Below, piece by piece: positions 35,736-47,291 of a stretch of 64,000 nt of DNA (its first letter is position 1; every line of letters starts with the position of its first letter). The stretch is from NCBI RefSeq assembly GCF_000715075.1, contig NC_134103.1, positions 73,905,519 to 73,969,518 on the forward strand, in the 5' to 3' direction. A program made the translations under genes and the position numbers. This stretch comes from Nicotiana tabacum (taxonomy: Eukaryota; Streptophyta; Magnoliopsida; Solanales; Solanaceae). The notes under the pieces were generated by a model that saw only the letters and a program-made list of their open reading frames with translations, made no database searches and was not told where the DNA came from.

Positions 35736-36062
35736 CTTAGTAAGCTTCTGGTTTACTATGGCATAAATTTTTGCATTAGTAAACTTCTGATTTACTGTGG
35801 CTACTTTTGTATTAGCGAATTTCTGATGTACTATAGCTAAGCCTCAGTAAAACATTTGATTTACTATGACTGCTTTTGCATTAGTAAACTTCTGGTTTAC
35901 TGTGATATATGATATAGTACAAATTGAAGAATAAGGCGGGTCACTTCTCATATATATATTATTTTACCCCCTGTGATTGTGGAAATATGAAGATTTTCAA
36001 TCTTCTAGTCATTTGTAGTCTCAATGTGATGACCGTTTGTATTAGTAAACTTCGGGTTTACT
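35736..36062 (-). repeat. Near-palindromic in-frame repeats (VNQKFT units) in the Copia pre-integrase region
   Basis: On the + strand AGTAAACTTCTGGTTTACT or a variant occurs at about 35738, 35778, 35813, 35847, 35883 and 36044, the first five at 34-40 bp spacing. In the minus sense the common reading frame gives VNQKFTNAKAVI, VNQMFY, VHQKFANTK, VNQKFTNAK and VNQKLTK, so the unit is about 12 codons. A single VNQKFTDP-like motif is normal just before the WHDRLGHP motif of Copia elements. Here it has been multiplied. Each unit can fold as a hairpin with a CAGAAG loop. Confidence 0.85.
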
Positions 36063-37186
36063 ACATCATATGTTTTGATCATAATCATATAATATGAATG
36101 ACATATTTATATATAAGCTCTTCGAGAGCCTTCATTTATTATCCAGAATCTAATATTTATCGGACACTACTGGTGTCAAGTGTCTTCTAGAAAAATAGTG
36201 CACTATTCAGGAGCTTTTGATAAATTTTGTACTATAAAATATTGCTGAGACACTTCTGGTGTCATAAGAGAAAATCATAATCAAATGAACAATATAAAGA
36301 CAGTTCTAAATTTATAAATGACAAAAAATTAAGAATTTTAATATTTTACCACTACATAATATTTTTCTGCTTCAGGAGAAAATTTTAATTATTAACTACT
36401 TCAGAAGAAATTTAAAATATTGAGAATATATTCTCTCAATCGTATTACCTCTTCTAGATGTGAATTGTAATATATTTATATCAAGAGTGTGTTCATATTT
36501 AATATTGTCACATTCACTTCAGGAAATGGATTAATATTATCAAAATTTCTCTTCCTTCAGGAGATAGAACATAATTATCTGAACGTGCATAATCACATCA
36601 AATTGTGATACTTTGAACCTCTTTTAAGATATTTGCTACTTCAAGAGCAAATCGAGGTGTACATGTAATATAGAGAATATTTCTCTAGATTATCTTTAAT
36701 TACAACCGTAGAGAAACCTAAATTATCACTTCTTGTGGTCATAGGCATATACCACTTCTAGTGGTTAACAAAATTTAGTTATAATGAGATATAAGAAACA
36801 TAACCACTTCTGGTGGTTTTATATTTCTTGCAAACTCTGCTGGAGTTTAAGTGGATCTAACAATATTATCCACTTTGTAATCCTTTATTAAGATAATTAC
36901 GATGAAAATAAATACCAAAATAGGTACCATATACGTAACATATAACCAAGCAAGCGATGATAAAGATACTAAAATATAAGCAAAAGGCTCAAATTAATTT
37001 ACGCAAATTTGGTCACTCCAGATGTAAGTGATATCTACATCACTACTGCCAAGAAGAAAAACTCACCATCTTAAGGATATAATCAGTCTTATGATACTCG
37101 GAATGAACAAGATCTAACAACGGACATAAGAGCGCCGCCTTACATCAGAGATGAACACTGAAATAGAGTCTCGTGCTAATAACGTA
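36063..37186 (-). other. Copia leader and degraded gag/protease region with a run of micro-hairpins
   Basis: No continuous gag can be read, though FPEVNV near 36520 fits a gag C-terminal phrase. On the + strand the region contains many short inverted repeats around TTCTG, TTCTA or TTCAG: GACACTACTGGTGTC (36163), GACACTTCTGGTGTC (36248), ATTTGCT..AGCAAAT (36631), TAGAGAATATTTCTCTA (36671), ACCACTTCTAGTGGT (36750), AACCACTTCTGGTGGTT (36803) and AAACTCTGCTGGAGTTT (36832). The stems differ, while the loop is kept. 36900-37186 is a plain leader. Confidence 0.7.
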
Positions 37187-37551
37187 TTATAAAATAAAGA
37201 CTATAAAGTAAATAAACTGAAGACAAGTATAGAGAGAGATTGATATATTATTCAACTTCAAACTGATGTACATAATGAACTGAAAACTTCTCTATTTATA
37301 GAAGAAAGGAAGCAGCTGCGAGGCTTTTCAGAAAGCAGATGCGAGGCTTTTCAGAAAGCAGATGCGAGGCTTTTCTTCTGCCTGTTTAATAAGAAGCTGC
37401 TGCAATCATTTCATTGAGTTGCTTGCAACCTGCCTGCATCAGCTACTTGTAGATAAACTTCAATAGAGTACCAAATGGATAATCTTCTTCAGGAAGATTA
37501 TCTATAGCGGAGTAATAAATGGACATCCATAATATAATTATTTTCATAACA
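37187..37551 (-). repeat. 5' LTR of the Copia element
   Basis: Direct copy of 30551-30908, with an extra local triplication of GCAGATGCGAGGCTTTTCAG-like units (37314-37378) that is absent from the 3' LTR. Confidence 0.93.
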
Positions 37552-38643
37552 ATATTCACTTTTTCGAGTTTTTTACACACTTGATCTTTTTTTAACTATT
37601 ATTTTAAAAAAATAGCATCATTTATTGTTTATTCCATAAGGAGCATTTTTTTTTCATTATTAGCATATTACAAAAATTAAGCCCAACATTCATCTTCTTC
37701 ACTCTATTTTTTAAAATATGATGCATATGTGAATGCCACCTAAATTCAAGATGTATTTATTTATATGTCTTTTATACTTTGTATATCTAGTATCACTTTA
37801 ATTCAAAATGTATTTTTATGTATATAGTTTTAGTATATTTATTTGTGAAGTGCCATCTTATTTTAAGATGTATTTTTAATGTATATTTCAAATATATTTT
37901 ATATGTCAAGTGCCATTTTAATTCAGGATGTATTTTTTATGTATATATTTTTTGTATATTTATATGCCATCTTAATTAAATTTAAGATATATTATTTTAT
38001 ATATATTTCACATGTCTATGTGTCATCTTAATTGAAGATGTATTTTTATGTATATTTTTTGTATATTTTATATGTGTTAATTCAATATATATATTTTTTA
38101 TATACATTTTATATATATTAACATATATTATTATCGAAGTAAGATCTTTATGTTAAGAAATGAAGAAAGAAGGAAGAGAAAAACTTAAGAAAAGAAAACG
38201 AATGGAACAAATTTAGAAAATATATTGGCTTCGGCAAAAAATAAAATTAAGAAGATGAAGAAAAAGAAGGAAAGCTAATAAATAAAGAGAAAAAAAGGCA
38301 TAATTTTTGTACAAAGAATTGTTGACTTTCCATTTAAATTGCTTATGTTTTGAGATTAATAATTAATATTCCTATTTTAATGGAACAGTGTGCTACAAAT
38401 ATAAATATTTTCCTGCCACAACTGTAATATTAGATTTCATGCTACGAATTTATTATATTTCTTTTAAATTATGACAGTTATGTAAAGTTCTCACTTTTTA
38501 ATAGTGTCCATAATAAGTCAATCATGGGCCCAACAAAGTATTTCGAGTGGGCTTATCCAAATCCACGTGGTGCCTTTGAAAAAGGACATGTATGATTTGT
38601 GAGTATTTTTCATAAAGAATAAACTTAATTAGTCATCCCCTCA
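37552..38643. other. Intergenic with an AT-rich tandem repeat at about 37715-38095
   Basis: About six diverged units of 60-75 bp built from GTGCCATCTTAATTCAAGATG followed by TATTTTTATGTATATATTTT. The TTAATTCAAGATG part is itself a weak inverted repeat. No gene is seen. 38160-38300 is purine-rich. The stretch ends at the giant LTR. Confidence 0.7.
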
Positions 38644-39342
38644 TGTAACGACCTGACCGGTCGTTTTGAGCATTTACGTTCCTTTCAACTATTTGAAGTC
38701 TTGAATAACTTCCTACGAGGTATTATGACTTGTGTGAATTGTCAATTTTGGTTTTAAGGTATTTCAGAGTTAGCTTGGAAGAATGAATTTTCATGTTGGA
38801 AGCTTAAGTTGAAATAGTCGATCGGATATTGACTTATGTGTAAACGACCCCAAAATTTAATTCCGATGATTCCAATAGCTCCGTATGGTGATTTTGGACT
38901 TAGGAGCGTGTCCGAAAAATTATTTGGAGGCCCGTAGTGGAATTAAGCTTGAAATGCCGAAAGTTGAATTTTGGAAAGTTTGACCGGGGGGTTGACTTTT
39001 CGATATCGAGGTCGGAATCCAGTTCTAAAAATTTTCATAGCTCCGTTATGTCATTTATGACTTGTGTGCAAAATTTTAGGTCAATCGGACGTGAATTGAT
39101 TGGTTCCGGAGTCGTTTGTAGAAACTAGAAATTTCAAAGTTCATTAGGCTTGAATTGGGGTGTAATTCATGGTTTTAGCATTGTTTGAGGTGATTTGAGG
39201 GTTCGACTAAGTTCGTATGATATTTTAGGACTTGTTGGTATATTTGGTTGAGGTCCCGAGGGGCTCGGGTGAGTTTTGGATGGTTAACGGAGCATTTTTG
39301 GCCTTGGTAAGATTGTTGATATTTGTTGCTGCATTTTTCGGA

Positions 39343-39690
39343 TTTTCTCTTTCGCGTTCGCGAGTGGGCCCTCGCGTTCGCGAAGAGGAATTTCAGGCAG
39401 GTAGGATTTTACTCTTCGCGTTCGCGAGGGGGTCTCGCGTTCGCCAAAGAGGAGCTGGGCTGTGCATTGCGTTCGCATTTGGGATATCGCGTTCGCGAAG
39501 GGAAACATAGTGGGCATGGGTTTTTGCCTTCATGTTCGCGAAGGGGAGCTCGCGTTCTCGAAGAAGGGCTCCGTAAAGCATCGCGTTAGCGAACAGTGTC
39601 TCGCGTTCGCGAAGAGCAAATGTTGGGAAGCACATTTTGTGCTTCGCGAACGCGAGGGACCTGTCGCGTTCGCGAAGAAGAGAGGTCTCG
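39343..39690. repeat. Array of CGCGTTCGCGAA words in LTR B2
   Basis: About 12-14 copies of the palindromic word CGCGTTCGCGAA or its halves, better preserved than in copy B1. The surrounding LTR is AT-rich. Confidence 0.92.
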
Positions 39691-40739
39691 ACAGAAAGTT
39701 TAAGTTCAGAAAATGGGACTTCGTCCCATTTTTCATCTTTAACGATTTGGAGCTCGGATTGAGGCGAATTTTAGGAGATTTTCAGAGGAAAGAATGGGGT
39801 AAGTATTTTTAACTCAATATTGATTAAATTACCCGAATCCATGGTTGTTTTTAATATTTAATTGGTGAGTTAAGTTGGAAAAATTGTGAAAACCCTCTTG
39901 GTTTATTTTGGAGATTTAAGGGTCGAGTTGATGTCGGATTTTAGTAAAATTTATATGGTTGGACGCGAGGTTGAATGGGCGTTAATATTTTGTAACTTTC
40001 GTCGGATTCCTAGATGTGGGCCCCACGGGTGATTTTTGGGGCATAATTTCGGATTTTATGAAAATATTAGTATTTTGATATGGAATTAATTCTAATAATT
40101 TTTGTGGGATGAATCAAATTAATTGTGACTAGATTCGAGCCGTTTGGAAGTTGATACACTCAGAGTTGAATTGTTGGAGCATTGCTTAGCTTGCTCGACA
40201 TTGGATTTGGCTTGTTCGAGGTAAGTAACTCTTCTAATTTTGGAGTTGAGGGTATGAACCCTGAATATATGTATTTTGCGAATTGTTGGGAGGTAACGCA
40301 CATACTAGGTGACGGGCGTGTGGTCTTGCACTATAGAAATTGAGACATAATTGTTTCTGTGGAATTTTATAGTTAAATAATCTTGGCATTTTCCATGTGG
40401 TTTTATGTGTTAAAGAAATTGAGCTGAAAAGCATATTAAAAATCATGTTGAGGCTATGTGCCAGTATTATTAGGACCCACAGAGGTCATATTACTGTGAA
40501 TTATTGTATTAAATTAAAAATTCATATTCAGTCATATTCATTTTATTGCATATCATATCTCAGTCTCTGTTATTATTTATTGATACAACATATCATCATT
40601 TTGGGCTATTTTCATGACATTGTGAGCTCGAGAGACTGGAGAGATTGATGACTAAGTGTGGCTGTCGGCCTGATTTGTGAGGATATTTATGGGATCGGGA
40701 TGCACGCCGCAGTAGGCCATGTTGGCTTTATATATATTA

Positions 40740-41020
40740 TTATTGCACGTGAGTTGGCCGTGCAGTACGTGAGTTGGCCATGCGGATCTTTTTATTATTA
40801 TTGCACGTGAGTTGGCCGTGCAACACGTGAGTTGGATGTGCGGATCCTTATATTATTATTGCACGTGAGTTGGCCGTGCAGATCCTTATATTATTATTGC
40901 ACGTGAGTTGGCCGTGCAGATCCTTATATTATTATTTCACATGAGTTGGCCGTGTAGCACGTGAGTTGGCCGTGCGGATTCAGATATTTATATTATGGCA
41001 CGTGAGTTGTCCGTGCTTAT
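40740..41020. repeat. Tandem GCACGTGAGTTGGCCGTGC units with CACGTG boxes
   Basis: Nine units. Seven hold an intact CACGTG (starting 40746, 40804, 40824, 40862, 40900, 40958, 40999), one has TACGTG and one CACATG. The unit is also an inverted repeat (GCACG…CGTGC). The larger period is about 38 bp with TTATTATTATT spacers. LTR B1 has a single unit (7213-7231). Confidence 0.93.
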
Positions 41021-42043
41021 AGTGCTTAGGCTGTAGGAGCCCATCATGAGTCTATACACCCCCAGTGAGCGCAGTCGACTACAAACAGGGATCGGGTTGC
41101 ACGCCGCAGCAGGTATTGTATAGCGTTGAGTGATTGAGTGTGCTGAGCACAGTGAGAGAGAATGCGAGATAATGAGATTGAATACTCTAAGAGTGTGATT
41201 ACATGAGTGCAATCCCTGAGATACATTGCATTGACATGTACACATGACATATATGCATAGAGATGTGTTTTCCTCATGATGTACGGTATCACATTATTCA
41301 TGATTTCTCACACATGTTGACAGATGGTCATAGTGAGGCATTTGTTTTACATCGGTTATCTGGGAAAGAAAATGAGATATTTTATTTATTATTGAACGGA
41401 TTTTGGGAAAATTATTGCTTTCAAACTTATTCATATTTTTGGAAATTTCGGTAAACGATTTGGGTTTTTCATTGATGTACTTGAAAGGAAGAACTATTAT
41501 TTTTGAAATCATGATTTGGCTGAGCATTTTATCTCTGAGTTACTTCTGGTATTATTTGCTTTATGTTGTTATGGACTGTTGTGGACTAGTGATTTTGGAC
41601 CCGACCTTGCTAGAAGCTCGTCACTACTTTCAACCTACGGCTAGGTTTGTTGCTTACTCAGTACATGGGGTCGGTTGTACTGATACTATACTTCTGCCCA
41701 TTGCATGCAGATGTTGGCTGTTGTTGTTGTTGTGATCAATGGTTGCGGGATTTGAAGATGTACTTGCGTTCCTATTGTAGCTGCCTCTTGTTCAGGGTAG
41801 CCTTAGATTTTATAAAAGCTCTGTTTATGTATTATTCAAACAGACTATGTATTTATTTCATTTCCGCTTTGTATACTCTATTCTTAGAAGCTCATGATTT
41901 GTACTACCAGTTCTTGGGGAAATGTATTGATTTTAGATATTTTCTTTTAAATAATTTTCATTGTAATTGAATAGTTGGTAATTGGCTTACCTAATGAGTT
42001 GGGTTAGGTGCCATCACGACTAGTTGGATTTTGGACCGTGACA

Positions 42044-44461
42044 AGGTGGTATCAGAGCTCTAGGTTCATAGGTTCTACAAGTCATGAGCAAGTGTCTAGT
42101 AGAGTCTTGTGGATCGGTATGATGACGTCTATACTTATCTTAGAGAGGCTACAGGGCATTTAGGATATATACTTCCCATCTTTTTTTCGTTATCATGCGG
42201 GATTGATTCAGCTTGGGACATAACTCTTTGAATTCATTCCACGTATTCGTATGCGCACATGAGCGCTCGGTATCAGTTGTGCATCGCCGACTTGTGATTT
42301 TATGATCGAGGTTCGAGGTGAGTATTATGTGTTTTAGTGATGGGCCAGTCTGAAGGATTTAAGGCTATGGTTAGACCGTAGCTTGAGCTCGGTAGCTTCA
42401 GTTGTAACCTGTACAATTGGACTCATATGTCCGGTAATGACCCTACAGTGGAATTTGTGGCTCGATGAGCGGTGAAATGGGTCTGTGATGAGTATGATGT
42501 AACTGCAGGATGTGTTAAGACGATGTGAATGTGGCGAGAAGTGTTTCCTTGATGTATAAAAGAAGGCAGTTGGATGCTTGATTTTCGTTTTGATGTGACG
42601 TATAGTCTCGAGTATGAATATTTTGAAGGATCTTTTACACTGTTAAATTTTGGGACAGACTAAATTCTCGTGTCTTGTTAATAAGTTTGGACTTGGAAAG
42701 ATTTAGTGATTGCGTAGAAATTGTGGCTGCGAAAATACATAACAAGATGCCAATTGAGGCTAGGGAGGTGGGTTATCTCCTCGAGAGTAATCTACGTAGG
42801 TGTGTTCCTTGTAATGTGAGTGGAGGGTTTCTTTTCTGCCAGTGGGGTGTATGTGTGGAGATTTGAATTTGAATTTGGCTGAGAAAGTGAGTATCAAGAG
42901 AATGATTGAGATCTTAGCGGATGATTTGGGGTATTTTTATGGTTGGCATTGCATGAGCTTGAGAAGAATTTTGTGGCATTGACTACGGTATTATGACAGT
43001 AATAGGGTATGTGTATTGTGAATTATGGAATGTTTTGTTATATGGCTTTGAGCCAAGTGGGGGAGTCTGCTATTGACAATTCAATTTCACGGATATATGT
43101 TAAATTTTAGTTTTGGTTTGATGCATACTTGTGGGTTAGTTATGACTTACAGAGGTGAAGATCGAGGATGACTCGGGTAAGTAAATTCCCGGATATGGGT
43201 TACATTTAACTTTATGAAAATATAAAAATTATGGAACGATTAAATTGTTAATTTGAAGAATGTAGTGCGCACGAAGTATGAATTCGATTGATCGTATTAA
43301 GGCAGGGTTACTTCTTTGAGTGTTGATCGTGCTAAAGGAGCACATATCTTTCGGCCCGTTTGGGGCAGAGTAAATTAGATTTGAGCAGAGTGGATGACTC
43401 TCGAGAGAGTTTTAATGGATTCAAAATGTATATGTGGAAATTGAAAATTTTTCGAATTTGTATATCACTAGAATCGGTTACTTACATTGGATGGTATCGG
43501 GATGTGCGGTAATTATGTTTGACTATGGATTCTATATTTCAGTATAAGTAAGGAAAGAGGAACAATTTTAGATTCGCATAAGGTATTTTCATAATGAGTG
43601 TTACAGTTGTGGTATTTATGGAGGTGCTTAAGGAGAATACAGTGGCTTGTGGGCCTTAGGGCAGTGTAGTTTTATGTTAGGATGTCTTGTAGTGAGATTT
43701 GGGTAAAGTAGTGGTGTTCTGACAAGGAGAAATGGCAACTTGAGGATAATCCAGAAGAAACTCGGAGGAAATAGGACAAATGGGTAACATGCCGGATCAA
43801 TATGGTAATGGTATGCTCGGTTCTTTTAGTTCTTATGAAGAGGTGAGGTTTTACGGGTGTTTTGTGGCAATACTCTCGGATTTGGCAACTTGTGTGGCTT
43901 GGTAGAGTTATAGGAATTTAGTTCTGATAGCTTGGATATGTGCAAATGGTTTCAAAGTGTTCTTAATGGTTTCTACCATGGGTTAAACCGGATATATTCT
44001 ACCGGTGTAGGGAACGTGTTGTGTATTATAAATTCCTCCTGGAAGGAAGCAAGATGAAGGTTACTGAATGACCGGGTATGTAATTTGCTAGTTACCCAAA
44101 GTTGATAATGAGATTCTCGTGCTTGTCACATGATGACATGATAGATGTGGTGTGTGGTGCGGGGTTAAGATTTGCATGTATAAGGTGGCAGCTCATTCTT
44201 GAAAGGAAGATCACAAATTTCAGACAGAATGGTCAATTTCAGATAATTAGATGAATGTTATAACTGCTCGGTAATCCCTGAAAAGGGTGCGTATTTCAAA
44301 AAGTGCATTGTGTTTTTACTTACGGATGTTCATTGGTATTGCAGTACTCACCTGGTTGATAGACTGCTGATATTCAAATTATTGCTATGTGGCAAGGAAG
44401 AATTATGAAAGTATTCCTTATGGGAATATCGTGAATGGAAGACGTGTTAGTCATTCTAGTC
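42044..44461 (+). other. Non-coding interior of the family-B element (LARD-like) with PBS at 42047-42058
   Basis: It starts with TGGTATCAGAGC, the tRNA-iMet primer-binding site, and the usual Gypsy leader phrase CTCTAGGTTCATAGG. No gag or pol wording and no frame over about 65 codons is seen in 2.4 kb. It ends abruptly where the inverted LTR begins. No 3' LTR or polypurine tract is found, so the element is truncated. Confidence 0.75.
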
Positions 44462-46579
44462 CTTATGGGCTCATGCCAACATAAATCATCAATAATATTT
44501 TTCCACAATAAAGAGCCCACGGCTCATGCCAACATAAATCATCAATAATATTTTTCCACAATAAAGAGTCCACGGCTCCATCACAATGAGTACAAAAATC
44601 TTATACAAATATTCAGGAATAAATAATTTAGCAAAATAATATTTCAAATCTTTAATACGTTGCTTCAATACCAAATTTAAAATATCAAATACTTCATATT
44701 AATAATATTTAATTTAAAGAAAATTAATTTCAAATAATGCACAGAATAAAAAAAACCAAGTTTCAACCAAACAGGTAAAACAATTAGCAGAAAAATGTCA
44801 AGCAAATTTAAAGTATACAAATCAAATCAATGATGGAGAATATAACAAGATTTAATAAATTAATTAATATGCAACAATGATCTTCACAATTTAAAAATAC
44901 AATCATTCACATTTAGTCCGTGTACACACATCACAATTAATACCAATCCTAGGGAAAATTTTCCCCACACAAGGTTAGACAAGTCACTTACCTCGACTTG
45001 CTCCAATTTAACCAAGTAGAATGCTTTTTCCTCGATTTTTCGATTCCGGTCAACTCCTATCTAGTAATAATTAATTCGATACAGTCAACAAAAATTATAG
45101 AATTGATTTTGCAAGAAAATACTATATTTTTCAATAAAAATCCGAAATTAACTCAAAAATAGCCCGTGGGGCCTACATCTCGGAACTCGACAAAAGTTAC
45201 AAAATCCAAAAGCTCATTCAACCACGAGTCTAACCATACCAGTTTTATTAAAATCCGACCCCAACTCGACCCTCAAAGCTTCAAATCTTATTTTCAAATC
45301 CCTAAGTTCCAACCCCCGATTTACACCTCAAAAATATGTAATCTAGTCGGATTATTGGATGATAATTCAATATTATGGAGTAGAAATGATCACAAGAGAC
45401 TTACCTCAAGTTTTTCCGTGAAAACCTTGCTCAAAATCGCCCAACCGAGCTTGAAATGCCCAAAAATGGCAAAAGCTCGGAACCCCTCTGGTTTTGTACT
45501 GTCCAGGTATTTTCGCATTTGCGGCAACTTGGCCGCTTCTGCACCAACCGCATGTGCGGAAAAAGTCCCGTATCTGCGCCTCTGCCCGTATCTGTGCGCC
45601 TGTTTGCGCTCCTGCGCAGGCCGCTTCTGCGCGCGTCCCTCCGCATCTACACTCCCGCAAGTGCGGAATTTCTCCCGCACCTGCGACCATTGCCCCATAG
45701 TCCATTTGCGCATCTGCGCTTGCCAGGCTCGCTTCTGCGAGCTCGCACCTGCGATAGAATTTCCGCAGGTGCGAATGCAGCATAAGGCAGAAACTTCAGC
45801 TATTTCTTCTAAGTCCGAATTTAATTCGTTAACCATCCGAAACTCATCCGAGGCCCCGGGACCTCAACCGAATGTACCAACAAGTCCTAAAACATCATAC
45901 GAACTTAGTCGAGCCTTCAAATCACATCCAACAACACTAAAACACGAATCACACATAGATTCAAGCCTAATGAACTTTGAAATTTCTAATTTTTACAAAT
46001 GACTCAGGAACCTATCAAATCACGTCCGATTTACCTCGAATTTTGCGCACAAGTCATAAATGACATAACAGAGGTACTCAAATTTTCAGAATCGGATTTC
46101 GACCCCAATATCAAAAAGTCAACCCCTTGATCAAACTTCCCAAAAATTCAACTTTCGGCATTTCAAGCCTAATTCCACTACGAACTTCCAAATAAAATTT
46201 TGATCACGCTCCTAAGTCCAAAATCACCATACGGAGCTGTTGGAATCATCAAAATTCTATTCCGGGGTCGTTTGCATATAATTCGACATCCGGTCACTAA
46301 TTGAACTTAAACTTTTAATTTTTTATCAAAATTCCATATCTCGGGCTAGGGACCTCAGAATTTGATTCCGGGTATACGCCCAAGTCCCAATTCACGATAC
46401 GGACCTACCGAAACTGTCAAAACTCTAATTCATATTTTAATCTATTTTTTCACATAAAAACTTTCCAAAAAGTTTTACGGACTGTGCACGCAAGTCGAGT
46501 AATAATAACTAGTGCTTTTCGAGGTCTTAGAACACAGAATTAATTATTAAATTTAAAGATAATATTTTAGATCATCACA
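44462..46579 (-). repeat. Inverted, related LTR (family D), truncated at its 3' side
   Basis: On the minus strand it starts TGTGATGATCTAAAATATT at 46579. Its central part matches LTR B (for example GTTGACTTTTTGATATTGGG, TTAGGACTTGTTGGTACATT) and it has its own GCG-word array (45515-45785, CGCACCTGCGA words). The long + strand frame at 45166-46002 lies inside and is not a gene. At the left edge a 53-bp tandem duplication lies at 44468-44520 and 44521-44573. Confidence 0.82.
44468..44573. repeat. 53-bp tandem duplication at the junction of interior B2 and LTR D
   Basis: GGCTCATGCCAACATAAATC... is repeated twice with one or two differences. It lies exactly where the non-coding interior meets the inverted LTR. 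Confidence 0.95.
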
Positions 46580-46926
46580 CTTTACCCCCATTTTGGAGAT
46601 AACTTACTCCAACCATTCCCCCATTTTCCCCCCAAAAGAGAATATTCTTTTTTATATTCTTCTCTCTCTCTTCTATATTATATTATTATATTTTATTTAA
46701 ATTTTTATTTTTTAAATTCCATTAAACAAATTCCATCTTTTATTTTCATTAATTCTTAATTTCCATTAAAACAATTCCATAAAATTTTAAATAATATAAT
46801 TTGTAAGCAATTATTATAGATTAACTAATAATTCAAATAAAAGTGAAATGATTGTGATACAAGATTAATTAAATACATATTACATAACGATAAAATTCAT
46901 TCGAAATATTACATAAATATTCAACT

Positions 46927-47245
46927 TCAACCTCTAGTATTCTCCCATAAATAATTTATTAATGCATTACGAAGTGCAAAATGAGCATCTTTGTCCTTAA
47001 TTCTTCTATGTCGAGCTAAAAATTCTTGAAATCGTTGATTTTCATCTACTACCATTTCTACTGTTGGAGGTGGACCTTCCAAATCATCTTGAATTGGTAC
47101 ATTAAGATCACGCTCATTCTCGATTATCATGTTGTGCAATATAATACATGTAGTCATTATATCATGTATCACTTTTTTTGCCAAAAATGTGAGGGTCCTA
47201 CAACAATTGCAAAATGTTGTTGCAAAACTCCGAATTATCTCCTAT
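46927..47245 (-). pseudogene. Harbinger transposase, C-terminal fragment
   Basis: 46927-47184 encodes HDIMTTCIILHNMIIENERD, the signature end of the DDE_Tnp_4 / plant transposon domain, then a tail with RHRRIKDKDAHFALRNALIN. The upstream 47185-47245 encodes GVLQQHFAIVVGPSHFWQKK, the segment that normally precedes it, but in a different frame. A one-base shift in the A-run near 47180 causes this. The catalytic DDE core is absent. Confidence 0.85.
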
Positions 47246-47291
47246 CTATCTGTCATCTCCTAACTTATCATCATTTTCACTAAATTTAAAT

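Larger units (their letters stand above)
30551..37551 (-). mobile_element. Ty1/Copia LTR retrotransposon, decayed, split by a Gypsy LTR piece
   Basis: LTRs at 30551-30908 and 37187-37551 are direct copies (about 360 bp). On the minus strand they begin TGTTATGAAAATAATTATAT. The order is 5' LTR, leader, degraded gag/protease, integrase, RT, RNase H, polypurine tract, 3' LTR, with integrase before RT as in Copia. A Gypsy LTR piece (32850-35228) interrupts the integrase. Stops and frameshifts occur throughout. The sequence just after the 5' LTR (ACGTTATTAGCACGAG on the minus strand) differs from the usual TGGTATCAGAGC PBS and resembles the GTTATCAGCACGAG start seen in other plant Copia elements, from memory. 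Confidence 0.93.
38644..42043 (+). repeat. Giant LTR (family B), copy 2, 3.4 kb, 5' LTR of a non-autonomous element
   Basis: It begins TGTAACGACCTGACC and ends GGACCGTGACA, followed by AGG and a tRNA-iMet primer-binding site, which proves the right-hand LTR end. It aligns with the solo LTR at 5038-8344. It contains a GCG-word array (39343-39690) and the CACGTG array (40740-41020). The long open frames inside are by-products. Confidence 0.9.

Noticed and set aside
40740..41020. Spaced direct repeats that resemble a CRISPR array
   Set aside because: Plant nuclear LTR; spacers are themselves repeated and no cas-like gene exists.
45166..46002. Longest open frame in its region (278 aa, + strand)
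   Set aside because: It lies within the inverted LTR D. Its amino acids come from the GCG-word array, and the matching LTR B has no such frame. No domain wording.
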